From positions 310,001 through 374,000 of the forward strand of contig NW_008805072.1 in NCBI RefSeq assembly GCF_000004825.1: a stretch of 64,000 nt of DNA. The letters are read 5' to 3'. The stretch comes from Heterostelium album PN500 (lineage: Eukaryota; Evosea; Eumycetozoa; Acytosteliales; Acytosteliaceae). Below are positions 11,177 to 26,207 of this stretch, one piece after another. Under the pieces are notes generated by a model. That model had not been told where the DNA came from, ran no database searches, and worked only from the letters and a program-made list of their open reading frames with translations. Each line of letters opens with the position of its first letter. Within the stretch, counting starts at the first letter, position 1. The translations under genes and the position numbers were made by a program.

Positions 11177-12577
11177 ATGTCTGATTTATATAAATTACAT
11201 GGATTGAATAATTCACAGGTTGGAAGATATGGAAGACAATTGATTACCCCTGGCGTTGGTGTCGCTGGTCAGGAAGCGTTGCTCGCTGCCAAGGTGCTGG
11301 TGGTCGGTGCCGGTGGACTTGGTTGCCCGATCGCTATGTATTTGGCGGGTGCCGGTGTCGGTACAATAGGAATAGTCGATTATGATACGGTGGAGGTCGG
11401 TAATCTTCATCGTCAGATCGGTCACAATGAGCTGAAGGAAGGACATGCCAAGGCTGTCTCACTAGCCACCGCTTGTCAGCAGCTGAACAGCTCGATCAGC
11501 GTCATTCCACACACTGTTACTTTCACTTCGGATACGGCACTCGATTTGATTGCGCGCTACGACATCGTTGTCGATGCCTCCGATAATGTGGCGACTCGCT
11601 ACTTGATCAACGACGCCTCAGTTCTGGCGAATAAGATTCTCGTTTCCGGAAGTGCTCTCAAATGGGATGGACAAGTAACGGTGTATCACTATAACAACGG
11701 ACCGTGCTATCGGTGCTTGTTTCCGGTGCCGCCACCCGCAGAGACGGTTACACGGTGCTCGGACGGCGGTGTGTTGGGACCGATCGTAGGAGTGATAGGC
11801 AGTCTCCAAGCACTGGAAGTCATTAAGATCATTACAAACAACAGCGATGGTGTGTTGAGCGGTAGGCTGATGCTATACGATGGATTGGCGGGAACTTTCA
11901 AGACTGTAAAGATTAGATCGAGACAACCTGGCTGCGTAGTATGTGGCGACAATCCAACACTCACAGAACTCATTGATTACCCTCAATTCTGCAGCTCTCC
12001 ATACAGCGATAAATCATCAAAGGTCGACGATAGAATTGAAGATGAACTCATCATGACTTGTAAACAATATAAATCGATATTGGATACCAATAAGAAGCAT
12101 ATCCTACTCGATGTAAGACCAAAGAATCAATTTGAAATTTGTAGTTTACCAAATTCAACCAGTAAGTGGTGTTAAGCACTTGGTTAAATATTGATTAAAG
12201 ATAATAATAATAGTTACTTATTCTTATTTTTGTTTCTGCAGATATACCTATTGATGAATTAAGTAGAGAAAGTAGTATAAAGACAATTGAAGAATTGGCA
12301 ATTAATGAAAACGAAATACTTCCAAGTATGTATAAATCAAATATAATGATAAAGTATAAACTAATATATATATCCATATCAATATCTAATCCAATCAATT
12401 TTATTACTAGTTTATATTGTTTGTAGAAGAGGTAATAAGTCACAGGATGCAGCTACCATTTTAGGTAACAAATTAAATTCCACTGAAAAATCAACAAACA
12501 GTTTCATAATAAAACATATTAGAGATGGTCTGACTGGTTGGAACGAAGAGATCGATCCAACATTCCCACTCTATTAA
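11177..12577 (+). CDS. uba4: Adenylyltransferase and sulfurtransferase UBA4/MOCS3
   Basis: Three exons (11177-12161, 12242-12325, 12411-12577) encode 411 residues. The N-terminal E1-like domain has the ATP loop GAGGLG at 44-49, zinc pairs CYRC (177/180) and CVVC (253/256), and the adenylation-domain cysteine 194 in TRCSDGG. The C-terminal rhodanese domain carries the persulfide-forming Cys361 in VCRRGNKS. In the known family the enzyme activates URM1 (and MOCS2A where present) by adenylation and transfers sulfur for tRNA 2-thiolation and molybdopterin synthesis in the cytosol. Length fits fungal and animal members (about 400-460). The frame is open from 11108, but the ATG at 11177 gives the usual short N-terminus (MSDLYKLHG). 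Confidence 0.92.
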
Positions 12578-12679
12578 TGATATAGGTGGAACCAATCTAA
12601 ACTATTTATAATCTATCCTCATCATCATCATCATCATCGTGATCATCATGATTAATTTAAATTACTTATCATATTTTAT

Positions 12680-13510
12680 TTAATTGATTGATCTAACTTC
12701 TAAATTAAATTGTTCAATGAAATCAATCATGAATTGATGTCTTTTCTCTGCCATTCTCTTACCGGTCTCGGTTTTCATCATTGATTTCAATCTAAATAGC
12801 TTGTCATAGAAATGATCAACAGTAGGTTCACCTTTCTTTCCCATGTATTCTTCTTTTTTCATTTCAGTAACAATCTCTCTTCCAAATGAGTTCTCACCAT
12901 AAAACTTTGAACCTTTGGTAGCTCCGAATGCAAATGTTCTAGCGACACCAGTTGCACCGATTGCTATATTATAGATATTTGTTAATAATAATATTCTTTT
13001 TTTTTTTTTGAACAATCTATTCATAGTAATAGCATTGATTTACCATCTAATCTATCAGCATCTTGTACAATCTTTGACTCTTTTGAATAGATATAATCGG
13101 TTGGTCTACCTAGTTCGTTCTTAAATGATACATCATCTACGATCTTACAGATACGATCAATCTTTTCGGAGGGATAGCTATTCGATGAAAGAAAAGCTTC
13201 GATAGCGTTGGTCGCAGCATTTTCATTGCCAGAGTACTTCCAATCACCTACATCATGCAAGATAGCCGATAAAAGAAGAATCTCCATATCACCTGAATAC
13301 TTTTCCTCTCTTGCAATGGTCTCCACCAAGTTGATAACTCTTACTACATGTGCCCAGTCATGACTTGGGTCATTATTTATCATCTAAAATAAGGAATTCA
13401 ATCTAAACATTAATCAACTTGTATAATAATTACTGTTGATAATTGTTGTTTAACCAATCAATACATACATCTTTCATTACATATTCTTTTGCTTTTGAAA
13501 TAATATCCAT
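12680..13510 (-). CDS. HD-domain metal-dependent phosphohydrolase
   Basis: Three exons (13510-13469, 13383-13044, 12963-12680) give 221 residues; the first codes only 14 residues (MDIISKAKEYVMKD). Metal-binding HD-superfamily residues are present: SHDWAHV (His22-His26), LHDVGD (His57-Asp58) and QDADRLD (Asp122-Asp124). The C-terminal half has GEPTVDHFYDKLFRLK, as in the bacterial YedJ/YpgQ-like hydrolases of about 210-230 residues. Members of that group hydrolyse nucleotides, but the substrate here cannot be told. It converges with UBA4, only about 100 bp separating the stop codons. The short first exon is supported by frame continuity and by a helix usual at this position. Confidence 0.85.
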
Positions 13511-14129
13511 CTTTAAATATTATGATAGCTTAACAAGATGAGAACAAAAGTGTTGTTTTGTTTTTACCACAATTTGATTGATATGAAATAGCATGATCAT
13601 ATATATGAGAAATGAATATAATATTTCCAAGAATTAATAAACTCTAGCTTACATTCGGAAAAAGACAAAATAGCATCTTCTCGAAGATGACTAAAGAAGA
13701 AAAGAATAAAAGATCAAGATAGATATTTAAACAAATATTTTTATTTTTATTTTTTTGTTATTTTATTTTTGTTGTTATCTTTTCGAATGTACACTGAAAA
13801 CTAAAATTATTATTATTATTATTATTATGTTAAAAAATACCAAATGAACTATTATAATTATAAAAAAAAAAAACAACTCTTTTGTTGGTTAGTTGGTAGT
13901 TTGTTGTGAGGTGATGTTTGTTGATCTATTGTGGCATCTATGATTATTATTCGTTCGTTTTAAGTGATGATGTTTTGTTTGTTTGTTATTATTTACTTTT
14001 TTTTTTTTTTTTGTTTTTTTTTTTGTTATTTTTTTCTTTTTCTTATATATTGATTTGGTTGTTTGTTGGTTTGTTTAGGTGATGATGATGATGATGTTTA
14101 CGATGATGGGTTGAAAATAATTTAGGTGT
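13511..14129. other. Intergenic: HD-gene promoter side and Rab 3' region
   Basis: AT-rich DNA with T- and A-runs (about 13740-13790 and 13998-14042) and a short GAT repeat near 14080-14095. No open frame or RNA gene is recognised. Confidence 0.55.
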
Positions 14130-14950
<821 letters not shown>

Positions 14951-17880
14951 TTTTAAGTTGTTGTTTTATAATATTGACTAGACTATTACTACAAAGTTGT
15001 GTTATCTAAAAGGTTATTATTATTATTGTTGTTTTAAAAGTTAGTTAAAGTTATTTGGTTTTTTTATTGTTGTTAAAATGATTGTAGCAATAAATATATA
15101 CAAGGTATGAATAAATATATATGTATGATTAGATAATATATATTTTTAATAGTAAAACAATATTCTATTATAAATAATTGTTGGTAAAATTAATCGATAT
15201 AAAAGAAAAAATCTTTTTTTTTTTTTTTTAATCTTTAGTTTTTTTTTTTTTTTTTTTAATAAATAATTTAAATTGATTGAATGAATGAATGAATGAAAGA
15301 TAATGATTTGTTTTAATTGAATATCTGTCGTTGTTGTTTATGATGTTGATTGATTTGATGATGTAGAAAATATTAAAATTTAAAAACTTTAATAAGATAA
15401 TGTAATGTAAGATTAGGTGTTTATTCTAACTAATAATAATAATTATTATTATTATTAATAATGGTAGTCTTGTTTTGATATTATTATTATTATTGTTAAG
15501 AAAGAGTGTTCAATTTGAGTAACTTAAGATGTTTGGTGTTTTATTTTATTTTATTTATTTTTGCTTTTTTTTATTTTTTATTTGCAACAAAAAACAGAGA
15601 AAGGGAAAGATATGCAGGGAGTTGAGGATGATTATCATTATTTTTATTACTTTTAGTTATTTTTAGTGTTTTTTAAAAATATTTTATTACGATTACAATT
15701 GTTAATAAAACATATATATGATTTGTATTTGTATTTGTTTTGTTATTGTCAAATTATATTTTTTATTAATTTATTTTTAGGATTATTTAAGATGGATTAT
15801 TATTGATAGTTTAGTGGGATAAGATGATATAATATGATATGATATATTGATTACCAAAGTGAATTCGAACTAATAACTAACTATTGTTTGTTAATTTTAA
15901 AATAAGAGGTAACTAATGTGAAAAAAAGTATGTAATATTTAGGAGTGGAAAGCAGAGGAAAACTATTTAATTATTGCTTATGCATTGATGGAATCATATG
16001 ATTTTTGATTTGTCTTGGTATTTTCCAACTTGATTGTAAAAGAATAAAATTTATTATTTATAATGAATGGCCAGATATCTGTTTGTCTCTGTTGTTGTTA
16101 ATTTTATAGTAAAAATTATAAAATTAAATAAAATAAAAAAAGTATAAAGAGTAGAATAATATTACAATATGTTTAACAAATAAATTAAAATAACATTGTT
16201 GTTGTGTTATAAAAAGTTCCCTGCTTGTTGTTTGTCTACCTATCTATCTTTCTATAACACTTATCTCTAATATTTTGATGATTGTTGGATTGGACAACAA
16301 TAATAACAATTTTAATCAAAATTAAACACACAATAAAACCGCTATACCTAAAACTAAATTATAAAATAAATCAAAAGCACACACAACATATATGCATAAA
16401 CACAACACACACACACCTTTTAATCAAATATCAATCAATCATAAGATAAATATTATTGATTTAATATATATATATATAGTGAGTGTTTGCCAAAGTGTAA
16501 TGTAAAAACGAAAAAAGTATTAAAACTTGACCAAACAGGATGTGATTGATATCGAAAATATTATTTTTGGTTGGTGTGAGTGGAGTGATGGTTTTGTTGT
16601 TGTTACGATGATGATGATGATGATTGGACTGTGTTATGGTTATGATGATGATGAATGAGATAAACAAATATTGCAATGAAGTTAAGGATCAATGGATAGA
16701 TCTTAATTTAAAACTATATTCTATCCAAAATTTATATAAGAGAATAAGAAGAACCAAAAGTTTTGATGATGATCGAAACTAACTTTTTGTTGATGGTGTT
16801 ATTGATATACTGTGCTGCTGTTGCTGTTTTTGCTACGCTAAAACGATGTTTGGTTTTTGAGAACTACTTTTTAAAAATTGTCTTTGTTTTTTATCGAAAA
16901 AATAATAATCAATCTATCTATCTAACTAACTAACTATCTAAAATAAATAAATACTATATATATATTACTACTAAAAACTGTATTATATAAACAAATTTAT
17001 ATTATTGTTTATTTTTATCTATACAACTACTTTTTTTTTTTTTGATTTTATATTATTGTTTTGGTTTCTGTGATACTGAGTCGGTGGTTGTTTGTTTTTT
17101 TTTTTTGAATCGCACTAAAAAGCAATTCAAAATTTTTGTACAAAAGAAATGACCTCACACCATATTGTAGTATTTAGTTTCTGGATCAAAAAATTAAAAA
17201 AAAAAAAAAAAACTGAAAAAAAAATTATCAAAAAAAAATTATCAAAAAAAGAGTGATGAGTTGAAAAAAATAGTTTGAACGCTTTTTGATATGAATATCA
17301 AAATTTTCGATAAAGTTATTCAAAAAATATAAAAACACGAATTTTAATAATTGTTATAAAATTAATCAGTGATAAGTGTATAATTCACTTCATTCGATCG
17401 ACTAGATTGATTATTCCAATGAATTATTATTATAGAGTAGTATTCTTGTTAGTTACTAGATTTAAAAAAGAAAAAAAAGAAATCGTAAAAAATTAAAACA
17501 AAAAAAAAACTTTTATAATATTTATATTTTTTAATATATATATATATTTATTTGACTCTTAAAAATTAGTTGATTGATTTAAAAAATTAAAATGTTGTTG
17601 TTGTTGTTATTATTTACAATGAACCATTCCGAATAATGATTTTTGTGACAGTGGTAGGCAGCAAATATTCTGAAATTAATATTTGGATTGAATATTTTCA
17701 GATTTTGGTTGTTTGTTGCTGAGTTGATTGATGTTGATGTACAAACGATATCTTGATTTCTCATGTAGGAACTAGATAGATTGAATAATTGATAAAGTGT
17801 AAAAAAGAAGAAGGCAAATTATTAGTTATTTTAGTTATTAAATAGTGATAATATTATCAATACATACTTGATTTTGAAAA
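14951..17880. other. Long AT-rich intergenic region (2.9 kb), no gene recognised
   Basis: It holds the upstream region of the Rab1 gene and the downstream region of the gene ending at 17881. It contains long T- and A-runs, TGAA repeats near 15280-15300, TAACTATC-like short repeats near 16915-16940 and poly-AT near 16460-16480. Short open frames (for example 16461-16676 and 17579-17764) are dominated by His/Asn low complexity and lack conserved features. A spliced 3' exon of the next gene could lie at about 17680-17770. Confidence 0.5.
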
Positions 17881-18444
17881 TCATTTGCAAAATAATTTTG
17901 AATCTTTTGGGGTTTGAAGAGCAATAGATTTGTTAAGGATCTCCTCAACTGTCACATTGGAACCCTTTTCATATCCCTTTAATGCTTCATTGATTAGCTT
18001 TCTAATCGAATTCTTTTCATATCTATCTTTTGATCTCTTTGCATACTTCTCCCATACCTTTTCCTTTGGTTGTTCTACTTTGTCATCAGTGTTGTTTGAT
18101 TGATTGTTGGTTAGTTGTTGTTGTTGATCCAAAGTTGGATTTGGAGTTGGAGTTGTTGGTTCAGCAGTGGTGGTTGCATTGTTGTTGTTGTTAGATTGAT
18201 TACCCAAATCAATATTTTGAACCCCTTGAATAATTGTATTATTATTATCCCTCTCAGAACGACGATTACGATAACGGTAACGATAACGATTGTTTCCCCC
18301 TTCAGGTTGTTCAACCTTCTCAGCCCTTTCTGATTTCTCAGCCCTCTTTTCAGCCCTCTTTTCAGCCCTTTGTTTCTTTCTTTCGTCCCTCTCGATACGT
18401 CTGGCTGATTCGATTTGGTCGGTTTCTTCTCTTTGGTATACCAT
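17881..18444 (-). CDS. Unrecognised charged low-complexity protein
   Basis: A single open frame of 187 codons starts at ATG 18444. It begins with a highly charged coiled-coil-like stretch carrying RAEK repeats, followed by a short RYRYRYRNRR block, an Asn/Thr/Pro/Gln-rich linker, and a more ordered C-terminal part (KVWEKYAKRSKDRYEKNSIR, then INEALKGYEKGSNVTVEEIL). I do not recognise the family. The 3' end is uncertain: the frame stops at 17881, but a GTATGT donor lies just after it (about 17867), and a possible exon from about 17768 is open in a frame that does not join. The Arg/Tyr block could bind RNA, but that is a guess. Confidence 0.55.
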   Translation of the reverse strand: MVYQREETDQIESARRIERDERKKQRAEKRAEKRAEKSERAEKVEQPEGGNNRYRYRYRNRRSERDNNNTIIQGVQNIDLGNQSNNNNNATTTAEPTTPTPNPTLDQQQQLTNNQSNNTDDKVEQPKEKVWEKYAKRSKDRYEKNSIRKLINEALKGYEKGSNVTVEEILNKSIALQTPKDSKLFCK

Positions 18445-18691
18445 TGTTTTGTTTAATAGTTATTTATTTATAATTTACCCCAAATAATAATAATAATTTG
18501 ATTAATTTAATGTTTTGCTTTAGTTTTTAATTTGATATTGAAAATAACTTGATTCATGAACCTATTTATATGTTATTATTCTTTAATATGTAGAAATAAA
18601 ACAAAAGAATTGTTAAAATAATAAGAATACATTCTTGAAAAATGATAAGAAAGATTTTATTTTCTCTTGGTTTTTCAAAAACAACCCAAAA

Positions 18692-19071
18692 TTATAATTT
18701 ATTTTTGTGGTCCGTTTTAAAGAATAAACAACTTATTTTGTGTTGATGATAATTCTTTGATTGTATGTTAGCTTCTGGTCGTTGCTCTTGTTCTTGAACT
18801 TTTTGTTCTTGTTGTTCTTGATCTTCTTCTTGTTGTTCTCCCTCATAATGATTCTCTCTTGTCACCAGCGCAAGTGTAGGTTCGGATTTCTTTCCATTTG
18901 AGGGTCTGTCAACAGAATAGGTTTTGACCAAGGATTCGATATCATCAAAATGAGATGAAGCTACTGTTTCTGTGATGGAGAAAGCTTGTAATACTTCTTA
19001 GATTTTAAATGAAATAAACTAAGGATACTATCAAACATACCTGATTTAATCTTGTTGTTTAAATCATTCAT
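18692..19071 (-). CDS. Small unrecognised gene with an acidic Gln-rich tail
   Basis: Two exons (19071-19041, 18996-18692) join to 111 codons from the ATG at 19071: MNDLNNKIKS, then EVLQAFSITETVASSHFDDI. The frame stays open upstream to an acceptor at 19094, preceded by a further intron (19161-19095), so the true start may lie further out. The C-terminal part has an EEDQEQQEQ-type block nearly identical at DNA level to one in the tail of the neighbouring ctr9 gene, then diverges. No domain is recognised. It sits just downstream of ctr9 on the same strand with little room for a promoter, so it could be a duplication product or read-through exon rather than a functional gene. Confidence 0.4.
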
Positions 19072-19339
19072 TGCTTTGGTTTGTCTTTCAAACCCTAGTT
19101 TTGTTGAATAATGAGTGTTTAGTTATTAAATGAAATAAATTAAGGTTATTATCAGACATACCATTCTATACAAAAAAAAAAAAATAATAATAAAAAAATA
19201 ATCAAATAGAGATGTTATTTTGTTGATTTAATTTATCATATATTATCTATAGATTATCAGTTTATTATGATCTTCTATCCACACAAAACAAAAAAATAAA
19301 TTAATGGTGCAAGTTTTTGTTTTCTATTCTTTTATTAAT

Positions 19340-22300
19340 TTAATTTTCATCTTCATCACTGCCAAATAAGTTGTTATATTCTTCGTCTTCAGCTTCTGGT
19401 TGTGGTTCTTTTTCTTTTTCTTTTTCTTGTTCTTGATCTTGTTCCTCTTGTTCTTGTTGTTCTTGATCTTCTTCTTGTTGTTCCTCGTCACCATCTTTAC
19501 CCTTTCTCTTCTTCTTCTTTCTTTCCTTATCTTTCTTTTTCTCTTTTCTATCTTTATCCTTTCGTTTCTTATCTTTTCTTTTCTCTCTTGGTTCATCTTC
19601 TTCATCTGAGGCATTACGATCTTTATTCTTTTTCTAGAAAGTAAGATATAACGATTAATTTTACAATGAAATATTATTAAACTTTTGTCGAGTACTAGTT
19701 TATACATACATTCTTTCTTGATGAAACAGGTTGTTCATCATCTGATTTCTCTTCTTCTTTACTCTTGAGAAGATCAGAGAATTCTTTGGCTTGCTTGGCT
19801 GCCAATCTCTCTTCCTCCTCGAGTTTGGCTTGTAGAGCAGCCTTTCTTTCGTGTTCTTCACGTTCACGTTCCTCTGCCTTCTTGATTGATTCCTGTAGAG
19901 CGATCTCACGCTTCTTGCTATTCTCCAGTTCGATGATCTCGAGATTCTTGACTTCGTCACCGATCTTCTTTTGCAATTCGTCAAGCGATTGCAAGTGAGT
20001 CTTACACTTTTTCACATCAAAACCTAGCTTTGTATTCTTTGAGTTACTGATACTCATCAGCAGATGACGTGCATATGCAGTCTCCTTTTGCAAGTTGCTA
20101 TAGTCAAACAGTGTCTTCTTTGCAGTGTGAATAAACATAGCAGCGTACTTCTCGATGGTCAGCGCCAAGTTGAACCACAACACCATATTGGCTGGTGAAA
20201 TATGAATGGCTTTCTTCAAAATCTGTTTACATTCCGAGTATCTCTGAGCTTCAAACAACGCCTTTGAAAGATATAGATAGATCAACTCTAATTCCTTTGC
20301 ATCACTACATTTCTTTAGACATCCTTCATACTTTAGAATTCAATTAGAATTAGTTAACTTGTTAGTTTGCTCTATCTATTATGTTATTATACTTACTAAT
20401 CTAATTGCAAAATCAAACAGTTTCTTTTCCATGTAGACGTGTGCGAGATTTAGTGATACAGATTGTACATCGATTGCAGCCTCTCGGAGTTGGACGAATA
20501 TCTCTGTTGCCAAATGGAGGTTACCCTTCTCGAATGCAACCATACCAAGTCCGTTGGCTGCATATATATTGTTTGGATTGTTTCTGAGTGTTTTGGTGTA
20601 GTATGTCTCGGCGAGAGTGAGGTATTTGTCGTAACGTTCGGGATTCTGGTTCTTTGCTTGGAAGTAGAGGTTACCGAGTGCCAAACTGGCGTATGGGTCG
20701 GTCTTGCTGAGATCGATGATCTGCTCGAATTTTCGTTGTGCGAAATTCCACTGTTCCTTCGAGAGATGCAAACTTCCGTAGAGCGACCACGCCTCGGCGT
20801 TGTTCGGGTCGACGTTCAGTGCCTCCTTGATCCACTCGATCGCCTCAAAGTCGTTGCCCTCGGCACGACACACCGAAGCGATACGCATGTAGCAATCCAA
20901 GTAGTTTGGATGCTCACCCAATATTCCAACGTACAAGTCACGTGCGCGACTAAAGTTATTCATCGACTCGTACAATCTTCCGAGGTTGTAGGTCGTTGTG
21001 ATATTCACAGACTTGTAGTCTTCCAGTGTGAATCCAGAGTCTTGAATCACCTCCAAATAGATCTGTTCGGCTTCAGCCAGCAATCCCTGTTTGTGAGACA
21101 ACACACCAACGTTGTTCAGTATCTCAGTGGTGACTGCGATTCCCTCTTTCTTTAATATGGCAATTCCCTTGTGGTATGCATCGAGTGCGTACGAAGCGTC
21201 GGTATTCTCGAGGAGCTGTGCCAGCTCGAACCAGTTGACGTGGTCGTTCGGGTTGATTTCCGTTGTTTTTACTAGTACATTTTTGATCTTGGCGATATTC
21301 TTGGCTTGCGACGAGTGACGGTAGATGCTTCCGAGGATCTGGAGCGTCTCGTAGTTGTCCGGCTGCTTCTCAAGCACCGCCTCAAAGCATGAGATTGCCT
21401 TCTCGAGATCGCCATTCTTCAGATGTGTCTGTCCAAGTCCAAACTGCGCCAAGAAGAAGTCGGGCTGCTTCAGCACGGCCTGATGATAGAAATTGAGTGC
21501 CTCGCTCCACTTCTCGGTGGCGTGGTGTGCACGCGCAATCAAGTAGCAAGTCTCCGCTTTGATCTGGTTGCTCTCTGTGTTTTGCAGCGCTGCCGAAGCG
21601 AGAACGTGCACCTTTTGGTAGTCGCCACGGTAGAAGTAGTGATTGGCGAGGTGGTTGAGCACGAGCGAGTTGGTTGGCGCCAACTGGTAGGCCTGCACCA
21701 TCAACTCCATCGCAGCGTCAAACTGCTGGTTATTCATATAGACCAACGACAACCCGATCAACGCTTCCACATTGTCTGGATCCAACTGCAACACACGCTT
21801 GAACGACTCCTTCGCACGCTCCATCCTGCCGAGTCTATAGTAACAATAACCCAATCCCAATCTCACAGTAGGCGAGCAATTAGCATTCTGTTTTATCACC
21901 TTTTGATAGTTATCCAATGCCTTTGAGTAGTTTGCTTTATTGAATTGAATACATGCCTAGTTATCGATTGTTAGTAGTGATCTATCTATAACTGTCTAAT
22001 CTGATTATTAGTTAGTTAGTTAGTTACTTACTTGACCTAGTTGTGCAGGTAATACAGGAAGGAAGATGGATTGTGGATCTTTAGAAGCTAGGTTCAGTAC
22101 GTTGAGAAAATGAGTTTCGGCATGTTCCATGTCACCACGCGAGAGAAGTAGAACTGCAATTCCTACCCAGGTAAGAGAGATGTGTGAATCGATCTTTTGT
22201 GCTTTGTTAAAGTGGAATGTCGCTTTGTTGAAGTAGTCGTCACGACGTATCTTGTCACGCTCTTGTGAACCTGCCTGTGTGTAGTACGACGCCAACGAAT

Positions 22301-22663
22301 TCAACATAGCGATACGTCCTAATTTCGAATCGCTGTACAACTTCTCTACCTCTGGTTCCAACACCTGATTTAAAATCTCTATGAATTCATTGATCATATC
22401 TTGTTTATAATATTCAACCTTTTGGTTTTTGTTTTCAATTGATTAAAGTCAAGTTAATCAATATTAGTTTACTCTCAAAAAAAAAAAATAGACTATTAAA
22501 ATATATTAGTTATACTACTTACAGATATCTTTAACCAAATATCTAAAGGTGCAATTTCACCTTTTAATATTTGTAATACATCTTGAACGTGAGGTAGATT
22601 CTCTGTTGACACTTTTACATGCTTATCAGAGTTTTTGATAGGGATGTAAATATATGATGACAT
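19340..22663 (-). CDS. ctr9: CTR9, TPR subunit of the PAF1 transcription elongation complex
   Basis: Five exons (22663-22523, 22418-22032, 21956-20397, 20330-19710, 19633-19340) give exactly 1000 residues. The start MSSYIYIPIKNSD is followed by a long array of tetratricopeptide repeats, for example YCYYRLGRMERAKESFKRVL, GQTHLKNGDLEKAISCFEAV and NAEAWSLYGSLHLSKEQWNF. After the repeats comes a Glu/Lys/Arg coiled coil and a highly charged tail ending NNLFGSDEDEN. TPR order, length and charged tail match CTR9/SH2BP1, the scaffold of the PAF1 complex, which travels with RNA polymerase II and promotes histone modification. All exon joins are in frame. Confidence 0.92.
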
Positions 22664-23365
22664 TGTTGTTGTTGTTGTTGATTTAGATCTTCTTGTTTAA
22701 CCAGATAAACTAAACTATATTACAATAACTATAAATATCATATAAAGAATAATAAATATTGATTATTATAAATAATAGAACTATAATAATATTATAGTAA
22801 TATATATTAGTTTATTGTTATTAATGATTAATTTAAAATAACGGACCTTTTTAGTTTTTTTTTTAAAATTTTTTTTTGACACCACTTGAACACTGCGAAT
22901 GAACAATTATTGTAGTGTGTGAAGTTGATTGAGCAATCAATCATAAGTTATTTATAAATATATTAAGTTGAATCCTAATCACAAAAGTTTTTATTTTGAT
23001 GGACACTCACTAAGAGATATATATTTAGATATTAAAAATGATAAATATTTCTTTTTTTTAAAATAATATATTTTTTTTGAAGGAATAAACATCTGAATTT
23101 TATAGTATTGATAACAATACTTATAATTAACTTCAAAATTGGTAATGTATAATATGATTGTGTAGGGAACATCTAAAATGAATTAAACATTTTTATTTTT
23201 TTTTGATTATTATTCCGATATTATTCATTTGTTGGTTTAAGATTATGATTTGATTTGTTGGTATTGATTTGATTTGATTAGATTAGATTATTTAAAGGTT
23301 TAAATTGAATATACAAAATTATTATTATTATAATTATTTGGGAGTAAATGAGATATCACTCATTC
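22664..23365. other. Intergenic: ctr9 promoter side and NDR-kinase 3' region
   Basis: A CAA/GTT repeat sits just upstream of the ctr9 start (22665-22680), followed by about 650 bp of AT-rich DNA with T-runs. No gene or RNA was recognised. Confidence 0.5.
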
Positions 23366-25180
<1,815 letters not shown>

Positions 25181-26207
25181 TGTTGTTGATTGCTCTCCTC
25201 TTGTTCTATGACCCTACCACCAATGTGTGTCAACTCCGCACTCTTTCCAATTAATTACAAAAAAAAAAACAATTAAAATAATAGTAACAAAAACAAAACT
25301 AAACGAAGGATGTAAGGGTGTGAGAGAGATTGGGGTGGTGTATACTGTTGGTTTTGGAGTGAGTGTGGATTTCTGTCTTTTAAGGGAAAAGGTGTTTAGT
25401 AGTATTAAAGTCAGTTGGTTGGTTGGTTGTGTTTTTTCAAGAAATCCCAATAATAATAAAACAAACAATCGAAAAGTCTATTATTAATAAAAAAATACAA
25501 CTTTTGTTTTTGGATGTTACGCGCGTAGAGGTGTAATGTAAGGTGTACGTAGTAGTATGTTGAAGATATATTACAAAAAAGTGATTAAAATAAAAATAAG
25601 CAAGTTTGTTTGTCAGTTGATTTTGTTGTTTTTTCTTTGATAATTTGGAGTATTATATTAATAACAAACAACAAACTTAAAAAACAAAAAATAGAAAAAA
25701 GAACTAAAACAAAAAAAAACTAAACTTAAAATAAATCAAATGAATGAATGGTTTTAAATTTGATTATTATATTATTGATGATGATGGTTTAACAAAAACA
25801 AAAATATATAAATATAAAAGGTTATAAATAAAAAAAGATTTTCTTCTAAAGTATTGATGATATATTAATCTATTAATTAAATTTAATTATATAATACTAC
25901 AGTTGTTGTTGGTTGAATGTTTTTTGTTTCAATAATAATATTATCGACCTCTTTAAAATTTGCAAACATTATTTTATTTTAAAAATATTAATTATTTGAA
26001 TAAGCTGTGATTGTTTTTTTTTTTGGGGTGTGGGTTTTTTTTCATTTAAAACCACACACTTGGTTGATAAGCACAAAAAAATACTTTTTCTACAATTAAG
26101 TGTTTTTTTATACTTTTAAATTTAATTTTTAAACAATTAATTAGTGGTATTATTAATAGATAGTGAACAGTCAAATTAATATTATTCTTTAAAACATGTC
26201 AATCATA
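25181..26207. other. Intergenic AT-rich region upstream of the NDR kinase
   Basis: About 1 kb without a credible gene. A GGTTGGTTGGTTG stretch near 25412-25430 resembles the GT-rich G-box used by Dictyostelium developmental promoters, but nothing else supports that. A less AT-rich patch (25515-25560) is unassigned. Overlapping short frames on both strands at 25214-25487 mirror one another and look spurious. Confidence 0.45.

Noticed and set aside
16461-16676. Minus-strand frame of 71 codons with His and Asn runs
   Set aside because: It is built from simple repeats in non-coding AT-rich DNA, with no splice partner and no similarity.
20463-21926. Plus-strand frames opposite the CTR9 TPR exon
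   Set aside because: The minus strand has clear TPR repeats in frame; the plus frames have no conserved features.
25405-25432. GGTTGGTTGGTTG stretch as a G-box developmental promoter element
   Set aside because: It is a simple repeat, and no paired element or factor site supports a regulatory claim.
25214-25487. Overlapping frames on both strands upstream of the NDR kinase
   Set aside because: Each mirrors the other, neither has a domain, and the position fits a 5' untranslated or promoter region.
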